Shown here in pieces: positions 7,965 to 15,311 of a stretch of 64,000 nucleotides of DNA (the first letter of the stretch is position 1; each line of letters opens with the position of its first letter). This stretch comes from an uncultured Kiritimatiellota bacterium (GTDB lineage Bacteria; Verrucomicrobiota; Kiritimatiellia; RFP12; DVOR01): contig CALXMV010000011.1 of assembly GCA_944389565.1 (NCBI GenBank), forward strand, positions 1 to 64,000, read 5' to 3'. The position numbers were made by a program, and so were the translations under genes. A model generated the notes under the pieces. That model was not told the DNA's origin and ran no database searches. It saw nothing but the letters and a program-made list of their open reading frames with translations.

Positions 7965-8321
7965 TCAGGCCTTGGGTTGGAAAGGGATCTCGGCGGCGCC
8001 TTTCCAGAGCGCCTCGATGTCGTAATAGGCGCGCGCCTCCGGCGCGAAGATATGCGCCACCACGGTGAAGGCGTCGAGCAGCACCCAGCCGCTGTCGGCC
8101 TCGCCGGAGAGCCGGTAACGCGTCTCGCCCTGCTCCTTCAGGTAGGCCATGACGGCCTTTTGGAGGGCCTTCAGGTGCGGGGCGGAGGTGCCGGTGGCCA
8201 CCACGCAGATGTCCGTGACGGTCGACACGCCGCGCACGTCCAGCACGCGGATGTCCTCGGCCTGCTTGTCATAGAGCGCCTGGGCGATGCCCACGGCCAG
8301 CTCCTCGCTGGTTTGCTTCAT
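7965..8321 (-). CDS. rsfS: Ribosomal silencing factor RsfS
   Basis: A 118-residue RsfS/Iojap/DUF143 protein, the family length. It binds ribosomal protein uL14 and blocks 30S-50S joining when nutrients are scarce (known for the family). Motifs: DIRVLDVRGVSTVTDICVVA near the N-terminus (family D-x-x-x-x-x-x-S-x-x-D-y-x-V-i-a-t-G), GEADSGWVLLDAFTVVAHIF (family G-x-x-x-x-x-W-v-l-l-D-x-g-d-v-v-V-H-i-F), and AYYDIEALWKGA. The ATG overlaps the nadD stop (ATGA). The nadD-rsfS pair is conserved in many bacteria, supporting both calls. A longer frame open to 8795 runs inside nadD and is rejected. Confidence 0.94.
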   Translation of the reverse strand: MKQTSEELAVGIAQALYDKQAEDIRVLDVRGVSTVTDICVVATGTSAPHLKALQKAVMAYLKEQGETRYRLSGEADSGWVLLDAFTVVAHIFAPEARAYYDIEALWKGAAEIPFQPKA

Positions 8322-8911
8322 GGGGAGGTCCCTTCGTAAAGATGCCGGGCGCGGAGATAGCGCGCCTCCAAATCGCCAATAGAATACCGCATTGCGCCGC
8401 CTTCCGCAACCTGCCGCCGCACCGCCGTGCTCGACACGTCGCACAGCGGCCCCCGCAGGCGGTGCGCCAGAAGCCTCGGGTCGAAGACCGCCGCCGGCTC
8501 GGCCACGCCAGGCCGGTCGAAGACGATCCATTCGCACAGCCCCACCAACACCCCCGGCTCCCGCCAACGCGGGAAGTCCGCCACCGAATCCATCCCCATG
8601 ACGAACCACAGCCGCGCCCCCGGCAATTCCCGCCGCAACGCCCGCAACGTCTCCACCGTGTACGTCCGCCCCCCCCGGAAGACCTCCCGGCAGTCGAGCG
8701 TCAGCCCGCGTTCGCCCGCGAGCGCCAGGCGCAGCATCGCGCACCGATCCTCCGCCCGTGTCGCCGCCCGGGCCTTCAGCGCCTGCTGCGCGCACGGCAG
8801 GAGCCGCACCTCGTCGAGCCCGAAGGCCTCCCGCGCGGCGTGCGCCAAGGCCAAGTGCCCCCGGTGCACGGGGTCGAAGCTCCCGCCCAGGATGCCGATC
8901 TCCCGCCCCAT
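8318..8911 (-). CDS. nadD: Nicotinate-nucleotide adenylyltransferase
   Basis: A 197-residue nucleotidyltransferase that adenylates nicotinate mononucleotide to deamido-NAD in NAD synthesis. The Rossmann ATP-binding motif GGSFDPVHRGHL is at residues 9-20. LWFVMGMDSVADFPRW is the NadD substrate region (family G-x-D-x-l-x-x-l-x-x-W), and VSSTAVRR matches the C-terminal ISST-x-I/V-R motif. It lies seven bases after the CNNM transporter stop and overlaps rsfS by four bases. Confidence 0.95.
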   Translation of the reverse strand: MGREIGILGGSFDPVHRGHLALAHAAREAFGLDEVRLLPCAQQALKARAATRAEDRCAMLRLALAGERGLTLDCREVFRGGRTYTVETLRALRRELPGARLWFVMGMDSVADFPRWREPGVLVGLCEWIVFDRPGVAEPAAVFDPRLLAHRLRGPLCDVSSTAVRRQVAEGGAMRYSIGDLEARYLRARHLYEGTSP

Positions 8912-8918
8912 GCGTGGC

Positions 8919-10271
8919 TCAGGCCTCCTCGTCCGCCTCGGACCCTTCCGTCCCCGGCTCGGCGGGGAGCAGCGTCACCAGCGCCACGGCCACGCGCTTG
9001 TCACGCACCTCGGGGATCTCCACCGAGAGGCGCCCCGCGCGCACCGTCGCGTGCGTGCCGTCGGCCGGGATCGCCCCGATCTGCGCCAGGAGAAACCCGC
9101 CGAAGGTGTCGCAGTCCTCCGCGTCGATCGGCACGCCGATCGCCTTCGCGACCTCCTCCAGGGATGCCGAGCCCTGCACGCGCCAGACGTCCGGGCCGAC
9201 CTTCTCCACGTCAGGCGGCGGTTGGCCGACGGCCGTGTCCTCATCGGGCGTCTCGCCCACCAGGCACTCGATCAGGTCGTTCATCGTGATGACGCCGCTC
9301 ATCCCGCCGTACTCGTCGCACACCACGGCGAAGGGGTTGTGGCGGCGCTTCATGTCGCGGAAGAGCACGTCGGCCTTCACCCCCTCGGGCACGAAGACCG
9401 GCGGGCGCACGCAGGCCTTGAGCACGGCCGCGCGCGACTTGTCGGCCTGGCGGAACCAGTCCTTCGCGATCAGCACCCCCGTCACCTTGTCGATGCTCCC
9501 GTCGCAGACCGGGTACCGCTCGTGGCGCGTCTCGTGCAGGGTTCGCGCCCAGGTCGCGTCGTCGTCTTCCAGCCACAGCACCGCCACGTTCGTGCGATGC
9601 GTCGCGATCTCGCCCGCCGTCAGGTCGTCGAACTCGAAAACGTTCTGGATGAACGTGCGCTCCTCCGTGTCGATCGCGCCCTTCTCGCACCCCACGTCCA
9701 CCGTCATGCGGATTTCTTCCTCCGTCACCGCGTTGTCCTCCGCCTGCGGGTCGATCCCCAGCAGGCGCAGCACCGCGTTCGTCGAGACCGTCAGCAGCCA
9801 GACAATCGGCGCGCACAGCCGCGCGATCGCGCACACCAGCCCCGACATCCCCAGCGCCAGCTGCTCGGCCCGCCGCATCGCCAGGCGCTTGGGCACCAGC
9901 TCGCCGAAGACCAGCGTCACGTACGACAGGATCAGCGTGATGCCCACCACCGACACCGCGTTCAGCGTCCGCGCCGACAGCGGCACCCACTGCCCCAGCC
10001 ACGCCGCCAGACCGTCCGCGAAGTTCTCCGCCGCGAAGGCGCTCCCCAGAAACCCCGACAGCGTGATCGCCACCTGGATCGTCGCCAGGAATCGCGCCGG
10101 CTGCTCCGTCAGGCGTTTCAACCGCCTCGCCCGCCGGTTCCCCGTCTTCGCCAGACGGTCCAACCGCCGGTCGTTCATCGAGATCACCGCGATTTCCAGG
10201 CACGCGAAAACCGCGTTCGACAAAATCAACGCTACCTGCAACAAGATCAAAAGGGGCAATGAGCCTTCCAT
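8919..10271 (-). CDS. CNNM/CorC (HlyC)-family transporter with CBS domains
   Basis: A 450-residue inner-membrane protein of the hemolysin C/CNNM family, linked to Mg2+ or other cation efflux. Residues ~1-195 are the DUF21/CNNM membrane domain (NAVFACLEIAVISMNDRRL, ITLSGFLGSAFAAENF, TLVFGELVPKRLAM). Residues ~200-335 are two CBS domains (RTNVAVLWLEDDDATW, PFAVVCDEYGGMSGVITMND). Residues ~350-435 are the CorC/HlyC C-terminal domain (WRVQGSASLEEVAKAIG, TFGGFLLAQIGAIP). RBS AAGGA lies about eight bases upstream of the ATG. It is the first gene of a five-gene minus-strand run (with nadD, rsfS, lysA and a secreted protein) and has its own promoter ~140 bases upstream. The transported ion cannot be told from sequence. 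Confidence 0.9.
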   Translation of the reverse strand: MEGSLPLLILLQVALILSNAVFACLEIAVISMNDRRLDRLAKTGNRRARRLKRLTEQPARFLATIQVAITLSGFLGSAFAAENFADGLAAWLGQWVPLSARTLNAVSVVGITLILSYVTLVFGELVPKRLAMRRAEQLALGMSGLVCAIARLCAPIVWLLTVSTNAVLRLLGIDPQAEDNAVTEEEIRMTVDVGCEKGAIDTEERTFIQNVFEFDDLTAGEIATHRTNVAVLWLEDDDATWARTLHETRHERYPVCDGSIDKVTGVLIAKDWFRQADKSRAAVLKACVRPPVFVPEGVKADVLFRDMKRRHNPFAVVCDEYGGMSGVITMNDLIECLVGETPDEDTAVGQPPPDVEKVGPDVWRVQGSASLEEVAKAIGVPIDAEDCDTFGGFLLAQIGAIPADGTHATVRAGRLSVEIPEVRDKRVAVALVTLLPAEPGTEGSEADEEA

Positions 10272-10410
10272 GCGCGTTCCTTCAATCGTCAGAAAGGCAC
10301 CCTGCCCGCGTGCGCGCCCACCTCAGGCGCCCACCGGGCCATCCGAACACTCGCTTGCGTGGAAACGTGCCGAACGCGTACCTCATCGACAATGGACAAT
10401 CAATGGCAGT

Positions 10411-10439
10411 ATCCTAGCAAACCCGCCCCGAAAAGTCAA
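10411..10439 (-). promoter_or_regulatory. Predicted sigma-70 promoter for the CNNM-nadD-rsfS-lysA run
   Basis: On the minus strand a -35 TTGACT (10439-10434) and a -10 TAGGAT (10416-10411) are separated by exactly 17 bases. Transcription would start near 10404, leaving a ~130-base untranslated leader before the ATG at 10271. I did not recognise a known Mg2+ or Mn2+ riboswitch in that leader. Confidence 0.6.
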
Positions 10440-10516
10440 AGCGGCCGTTTGACGGCTTGACGAAGAGGCGGCTCGGGCTCATCCCCGCCAGGGACGGCCA
10501 AGGGCGAAAGCCGGGA

Positions 10517-10582
10517 GGGTTCGCCCCCAAACCCTAAGGGGTTCGCCCCCAACCCCTAAGGGGTTCGCCCCCAAACCCTAAG
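10517..10582. repeat. Three tandem copies of a 22-bp intergenic repeat
   Basis: Copies at 10517-10538, 10539-10560 and 10561-10582 each read GGGTTCGCCCCC then AAACCCTAAG (the middle copy has AACCCCTAAG); a degenerate continuation runs to about 10615. Where copies join, AACCCCTAAGGGGTT is a near-perfect inverted repeat. The same core with the same 22-base period recurs at 26814-26872. The array lies in the 345-base gap between the CNNM gene and the pseudopilin operon end, which otherwise holds only the promoter at 10411-10439; no gene was seen there. The array sits just beyond the last pseudopilin stop and could act in transcription termination or protein binding (speculative). Confidence 0.85.
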
Positions 10583-10616
10583 GGGGTCGGCCCGAGGGTC
10601 GGGAGGGTTTGGGGGG

Positions 10617-11429
10617 TCAGGGGGCGGGCGGGGCGGCGCCCCCGCCCGCGGGGACGCCCCCACCCTGCGGGCGCGTGATGGTCTGGCCGCTGGGGCGGAA
10701 GCCCGAGCCGGAGACGGAGACGGCGGTGTTGGATTTGGAGGTCTTGGTGGCGGAGGAGCCGAGAGAGGGATTCTGGGAGAGGGGCGCCATCGGGATCTCG
10801 ACGATGCGCTTGGTCTCGGTGGGGTCGTCGCCGGCCTCGGGCGGCTCCATGAAAAGGGTGATCTCGATGGCGGTGGGGATCTGGTTGGTCTTGGTCCATT
10901 CGTCGACCCAATTGAGCTGGTCGTCGACGGTGCGCTCCTCGTCAGGGTCGAGGACGCGGCAGTTGAGGCCGACGACCTTGGGGGAGATCGCGAGCTCGAC
11001 GGTGTCCTCCTCGGGGTCGAAATCGTCGGGCTGGAAGCCCTGACGCCAGGCGCGGACGGTGAAGCCCCCGGGGAAACGGCCGTCGGGCTCGGTGACGGAG
11101 ACGCGGACGCGGTGGGGGGTGTCGGAGAAGGCGGCGTCCTCGCCGACGAGCGCGGGGCCGACCTTGGACCACTCGAAGGAATCGTTCTCGTCGCCGTCGT
11201 CGTTGAGGATGAACCCGTATTCCTCGCCCTCGCCGGGGTAATAGGCGGAACGGAGCCCGGCGGCGAGCTGATCCATCAGATAATCGGCGTGGCCCACGGC
11301 GTCGATGACGCTCCGCCCGGTCTCCCACGAGCGGTTGATCGCGTAGAAGGAGGTGAAGAGCATGACGGTGAGCACGCCGAGGATGGACAGCGCGACGAGG
11401 AGCTCGATGAGGGTGAAGCCGCGGCGCAT
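10617..11429 (-). CDS. Type II secretion-like pseudopilin, GspJ type
   Basis: A 270-residue prepilin with a very short leader and N-methylation site (RRGFTLIELLVALSILGVL): cleavage after Gly4, Phe5 methylated, Glu9 (mature position 5) present. The N-terminal helix is followed by a soluble domain with SWETGRSVIDAVGHADYLMDQ and an acidic stretch (DDGDENDSFEW), resembling GspJ/PulJ minor pseudopilins in size and layout. The C-terminal ~60 residues are low complexity (Ser/Thr/Lys, then Gly/Pro/Ala), longer than usual. It is the last gene of the kdsA-to-pseudopilin run, three bases after the GspI-like gene. No gspD, E or F is in the window, so the pilin or secretion system it serves is unknown. 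Confidence 0.78.
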   Translation of the reverse strand: MRRGFTLIELLVALSILGVLTVMLFTSFYAINRSWETGRSVIDAVGHADYLMDQLAAGLRSAYYPGEGEEYGFILNDDGDENDSFEWSKVGPALVGEDAAFSDTPHRVRVSVTEPDGRFPGGFTVRAWRQGFQPDDFDPEEDTVELAISPKVVGLNCRVLDPDEERTVDDQLNWVDEWTKTNQIPTAIEITLFMEPPEAGDDPTETKRIVEIPMAPLSQNPSLGSSATKTSKSNTAVSVSGSGFRPSGQTITRPQGGGVPAGGGAAPPAP

Positions 11430-11432
11430 CGG

Positions 11433-11825
11433 TCACTCCTTCTGGCGGAGGTAGCGGACGATCTCCTCGCGTTGGCGGCCGTCATCCCACGTGACGACGG
11501 AGCGGACGACGTAGAGCCGGTCGTCCTCCACGTCCTCATCCAGGAAATCGTCGCGCTCGTCGACGGTGCGCTCGAAGACGTACCCATCGAGGAGCGAACC
11601 GTCGGGGTCGACGGGGGCGTCATCCTCGATGTCCTCGATGTCGCGGAGGGGGTATTGCAGGTCGGCGAGGGAGAAGACGTAGGCGACCTGCTCGCGTTCG
11701 CGGGAGAGGGCGATCATGCGCGCGCTGACGATGACGGAACGGTAAAGGACGGTCAGCCCGCCGCCCAGGATGATGACGGCGAGGATGACCTCCAGGAGGG
11801 TGAAGCCGGCGCGCGCCCGTCTCAT
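11433..11825 (-). CDS. Type II secretion-like pseudopilin, GspI type
   Basis: A 130-residue prepilin with the leader MRRARAG and the site GFTLLEVILAVIILGGGL (Glu at mature position 5, hydrophobic helix to residue ~30). The soluble part is short and very acidic (RDIEDIEDDAPVDPD, DERDDFLDEDVEDD), ending in a beta-strand-like VVTWDDGRQREEIVRYL. Size and order before a GspJ-like gene match gspI-gspJ. Its ATG overlaps the stop of the yihY-like gene (ATGA), so it is translated from the same mRNA. It is probably processed by the prepilin peptidase at 21.0-22.1 kb (inference). Confidence 0.76.
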   Translation of the reverse strand: MRRARAGFTLLEVILAVIILGGGLTVLYRSVIVSARMIALSREREQVAYVFSLADLQYPLRDIEDIEDDAPVDPDGSLLDGYVFERTVDERDDFLDEDVEDDRLYVVRSVVTWDDGRQREEIVRYLRQKE

Positions 11826-13243
11826 CGATGGCCTTCCTCGACGCGCTGGAGCACTTGGGCGATGGTCATCGCGAACCGGCCGGAGAGCGTCTCCGAAAAC
11901 CGGCGGTCGATCTCGGAGAGGGGGGAGAACTGCGGGAGCGCCTCGGCCTGGGAGAGGACGGCCTCGCCCTCGGTGTCGTCAAGGCAGGCGTTGATGACAT
12001 CGACGACGGTGAGGCTCGTGGCGCAACGGCCAAGGACGTAACCGGTCGGCTGGCCGTAGGCGCCCTCGGAGGCGACGGGGAGCAGGATGCCGCAACGCTC
12101 CAGGATGGCCGCCACGCGCCGGACATCCCGCTCGGGGAGGCGGAAGTCGTCGGCGAAGCGCTGGACGGGGAGCGCGCCCGTGCCGTTCGCGACGCACCGC
12201 GCGGCCCCCAGGACGAGTGCGAGCGCCAGGACGATGGTGTCGCGCTGGGAGGGGTGCGTGAAGGCCGACTCGCGCAGAAGCGCGGCGCGATGCTGGTGCA
12301 CGTAGCAGATTTCGGCGCCGACGAGGATGATCTGCCAGCTGGAGTAGATCCAGAAGAGCAGGACGGGCAGGGCGACCAGCGAGCCATACAGATTGCTGTA
12401 ACTGGCGATGCCGATCTGCAGCCACATGCAGACGCGGAAGAAGAGCGTCAGGAAGAGGACGGTGAAGAAGCCGCCCAGGAAGCAACTGGAGACCCGCACC
12501 TTCGTGTTCGGCAGGAAGCCGAAGAGGAAGGCGAAGAGCAGCGTGCCGACGCAGAGCGGCAGAAGGCTGTTGAGGACGCCCAGCGCCTCGATGATCCCCC
12601 GCAGCCCCCACAGGTCCGGCAGCAGGCGCGTGACGCTCTCCAGCACGGGCAGGGTCGTCGCCGCGAGCACCAGCAACGGGGCGATGATGATCACGCTCAG
12701 ATAATCGGTGAACTTCCGCCAGATCGGGCGCGCGTTGGTGACGCCCCAGATGGCGTTGAAGGAACTCTCGATCCGCCCCAGCACGCCGATGACCATGAAG
12801 ATCAGGGCCACCGCGCCAACAATTCCGATCTGCGCGAAGTTGATGGAATCGATCTGGTCGAAGACTGCCTGGCAGACGGCGCGGAGCGCGTCCGCCGCCT
12901 GCGCCGCCTGCGAGGGCGTCCGCTCGGCGCCGGCGCCCGCCTCCGCGGCGTCCAGGCTGCCGACGAAGACCTCGATGTTGGCCATGATCTTCTCCTCGGC
13001 CAGCTTGCCGGCGCCGAAGGCTTTCAGCGAAGTGAGGCCCAGCGTCAGCACCGGAACAATCGCGAGCATCGCGATGTACGTGAGCGCCGAGGCGTGGAGC
13101 ATGGTGCCGTCGCGCAGATAGCACCGGAGCGTGAGCAGGCAGAAGCGCAGGGGGCGCACCCACAGGCGCTTCCACAGCGGGAGCGCCGCGACGTCCAGCC
13201 GCCAGATCCCCTCTTCGAGGAAAGTCTTGATTTTCTTGAGCAT
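11822..13243 (-). CDS. YihY/BrkB-family membrane protein with C-terminal helical domain
   Basis: A 473-residue inner-membrane protein. Residues ~30-320 hold about six membrane segments of the YihY/UPF0761 (BrkB, formerly RNase BN) family: LHASALTYIAMLAIVPVLTL, RIESSFNAIWGV, FGFLPNTKVRVSSCFLGGFF, YGSLVALPVLLFWIYSSW and VGAEICYVHQH are typical. Residues ~340-473 are soluble and look like a winged-helix/helical tail (FRLPERDVRRVAAILERCGI), also present in many YihY proteins of this size. Its biochemical role is not established; earlier claims of RNase BN activity were withdrawn for the family. It lies six bases after ptsI and overlaps the GspI-like gene. Confidence 0.88.
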   Translation of the reverse strand: MLKKIKTFLEEGIWRLDVAALPLWKRLWVRPLRFCLLTLRCYLRDGTMLHASALTYIAMLAIVPVLTLGLTSLKAFGAGKLAEEKIMANIEVFVGSLDAAEAGAGAERTPSQAAQAADALRAVCQAVFDQIDSINFAQIGIVGAVALIFMVIGVLGRIESSFNAIWGVTNARPIWRKFTDYLSVIIIAPLLVLAATTLPVLESVTRLLPDLWGLRGIIEALGVLNSLLPLCVGTLLFAFLFGFLPNTKVRVSSCFLGGFFTVLFLTLFFRVCMWLQIGIASYSNLYGSLVALPVLLFWIYSSWQIILVGAEICYVHQHRAALLRESAFTHPSQRDTIVLALALVLGAARCVANGTGALPVQRFADDFRLPERDVRRVAAILERCGILLPVASEGAYGQPTGYVLGRCATSLTVVDVINACLDDTEGEAVLSQAEALPQFSPLSEIDRRFSETLSGRFAMTIAQVLQRVEEGHR

Positions 13244-13249
13244 GGCCGT

Positions 13250-15019
13250 TCAGGAGTTGAGGACGTCCGGCGCGTATTTGCGGATCACGGCCTGGCAGCG
13301 GGCCGCGACCTCCGCGGAGGTGGAGGGGTCGTCGCGCCGAAGCGTGTCGACGAGCCGCTGCATGTCGAAATAGGCGATGCGGCAGATGAGCTCCTTGATG
13401 CGCGGGATCAGATTGGCCGACATGCTGAGCCGGCGGATGCCCATGCCCACGAGCAGGAGCGCCGCCAACGGGTCCGAGGCCATCTCGCCGCAGACGCAGA
13501 CGGGGATGTCGCGACGGCGGGCGGCCTGCGTGACGCTCTGGATGAGCCGCAGCACCACGGGGTGGAGCGGCTGGTACAGGTGGGCGACGGACTCGTTGCC
13601 GCGGTCGACGGCGAAGGTGTACTGCACCAGGTCGTTCGTCCCCAGCGAGAAGAAGTCGCACTCCGCGGCCAGCTTGTCCGCCTGGAGCGCGGCGGCGGGG
13701 ATCTCGATCATCACGCCCTCGGCGACGTTCTTGCGGAAGGGGATCCCCTCCTCCTCGAGCTCGCGCTTGCAGGCCTGCACGAAGGCGCGGCAGTCGCGCA
13801 GCTCGTCGAGCGTCGTGATCATGGGGTACATCATGGCGCAGTTCCCCATGACCGCCGCGCGGAGGATGGCCCGGACCTGCGCGCGGAAGACGCCTCGGTT
13901 GTTCAGCAGGTAACGCACCGAGCGGTTGCCCAGAAAGGGGTTGGGCTCGGTGGGGCCGCGGTGGCCGACCATCTTGTCGCCGCCGATGTCCAGGACGCGG
14001 ATGGTCACCGGCTTGTCGCCGCACGCGCGGATGACCTCCGAATAGGCACGGAACTGCTCCTCCTCGGAGGGTTCGCGCCCCAACCCGATCCACAGGTATT
14101 CCGTGCGGTAGAGGCCGATGCCCTGCGCGCCATGCTCGCCGATACCCTCGAAGCCGACGCTGTGGTCGGCGTTGGCCAAGAGCGTGACCTCCACGCCGTC
14201 AGGCGTCCGCGCCAGACGGTCGGCCAAGGTGCGCCGATGCTCCTGCGTGGCGCGTTGGGCCGCCGTGTCGGCCAGCAAGGTCTGCTTGATGGCGTCCGTC
14301 GGCAGATGCCACAGCAGCCCGTGGAAGCCGTCGAGCGCCACCTCGTCGCCCGCGCGGATCGCGTCGAGGCTCCGCCCGATGCCGACGACCGCCGGCACGC
14401 CGAGCGCGCGTGCCAGGATGGTGACGTGCGCGGTGAGCGAGCCCTGCTCGGTGGCCATGCCGCGGATGTAGCGCCGCGGCAGGGAGACCGCGTCGGAGGG
14501 GGAGATGTTGTCGGCCACGATCACCGAGGGGCGGTCGATGACCGGCACGGCGCGCTGGCCGCCGTCGCCAAGCAGATTGCCGATGACGCGGTTGCGCACG
14601 TCCAAGAAGTCCGCCTCGCGCTCGCGCAGGTAGGCGTCGCCCATGTTGCGCATCATGGCGATCATGTCGGCGAAGGCCTGGTGGGTGGCCCACTCGGCGT
14701 TCTCGTGGCCGTTGCGGATCTCCTTCACCACGCGGTCGATGAGGAAGGTGTCGGCGAGCAGCATGAGGTGCGCGTCGAAAATCCCCGCCTCGGTGGACGA
14801 GGCATGGGTCGCGGTGGTCTTGGCCAGCTCGACCAATTGGCGGCGCGCCAGATCGAGCGCCGTGTAGAAACGGGCGATCTCGGCGTTGGCCATCTCGGGC
14901 TCCACGCGGTAGCGTGGGGCCTCGCGGACCTTCTGCGCCTCGAAGCGGACGACGGTGGCGAAGACCAGGCCGCCGGATGCCGCCAAGCCGCGATAGAGCG
15001 TCGGTTCGCCCCCCGCCAT
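13250..15019 (-). CDS. ptsI: Phosphoenolpyruvate-protein phosphotransferase (PTS enzyme I)
   Basis: A 589-residue cytoplasmic enzyme that passes phosphate from PEP to HPr. The phospho-histidine is His198 in EQGSLTAHVTILARALG, followed by PAVVGIG. The C-terminal PEP-binding barrel has IRVLDIGGDK, the enzyme I signature DFFSLGTNDLVQYTFAVDR, and the cysteine motif VCVCGEMASDPLA. The ATG at 15019 gives a start just before GEPTLYRGLAAS, as in other enzyme I proteins; 32 extra codons upstream read into the ptsH end and are rejected. It follows ptsH by 13 bases. No enzyme II is encoded here, so the chain may be regulatory. Confidence 0.94.
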   Translation of the reverse strand: MAGGEPTLYRGLAASGGLVFATVVRFEAQKVREAPRYRVEPEMANAEIARFYTALDLARRQLVELAKTTATHASSTEAGIFDAHLMLLADTFLIDRVVKEIRNGHENAEWATHQAFADMIAMMRNMGDAYLREREADFLDVRNRVIGNLLGDGGQRAVPVIDRPSVIVADNISPSDAVSLPRRYIRGMATEQGSLTAHVTILARALGVPAVVGIGRSLDAIRAGDEVALDGFHGLLWHLPTDAIKQTLLADTAAQRATQEHRRTLADRLARTPDGVEVTLLANADHSVGFEGIGEHGAQGIGLYRTEYLWIGLGREPSEEEQFRAYSEVIRACGDKPVTIRVLDIGGDKMVGHRGPTEPNPFLGNRSVRYLLNNRGVFRAQVRAILRAAVMGNCAMMYPMITTLDELRDCRAFVQACKRELEEEGIPFRKNVAEGVMIEIPAAALQADKLAAECDFFSLGTNDLVQYTFAVDRGNESVAHLYQPLHPVVLRLIQSVTQAARRRDIPVCVCGEMASDPLAALLLVGMGIRRLSMSANLIPRIKELICRIAYFDMQRLVDTLRRDDPSTSAEVAARCQAVIRKYAPDVLNS

Positions 15020-15032
15020 GCGCCACCCCCGC

Positions 15033-15311
15033 TTATTCGTCGGGCAGGTCGAACTTGCGCTCGACGAGCGCCTCGAGCTCGGCGACGGCCTTCTGGGCCT
15101 CCTCGCCGGTGGCATGGATGGTGAGCGCGGTGCCGTTGACGGCCTCGAGGGTCATCAGCGCCATGATGCTCTTGCCGGGGACGACGACGCCGTCCTTCTC
15201 CACGGTGACGTCCGCGCGGTAACGCGCGGCGGTCTTGGCGAAGAGCCCGGCGGGGCGCACGTGCATCCCGTACTTGTTCTTCAGAATGACGGTGACTGTG
15301 GCTTCATTCAT
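15033..15311 (-). CDS. ptsH: Phosphocarrier protein HPr
   Basis: A 92-residue HPr. His17 in KYGMHVRPAGLFAK is the enzyme I phosphorylation site; Ser48 in VPGKSIMALMTLEA is the regulatory serine used by HPr kinase (family G-K-S-I-M/L-G-l-m-x-L). It lies between hprK (8-base overlap) and ptsI (13-base gap), so the whole regulatory loop is co-expressed. Both phosphorylation sites are intact, suggesting control by PEP supply and by HprK. Confidence 0.96.
   Translation of the reverse strand: MNEATVTVILKNKYGMHVRPAGLFAKTAARYRADVTVEKDGVVVPGKSIMALMTLEAVNGTALTIHATGEEAQKAVAELEALVERKFDLPDE

Noticed and set aside
10517-10582. A CRISPR array or telomere repeat (CCCTAA-type) reading of the 22-bp repeats
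   Set aside because: The units are adjacent without unique spacers and there are only three; CCCTAA is just part of the core and a chromosome end is not expected inside a bacterial contig between operons.
11828-15124. A 1098-codon plus-strand frame over ptsI and yihY
   Set aside because: It mirrors ptsI and the yihY-like gene in antisense; its composition is that of shadow frames and it has no start context.
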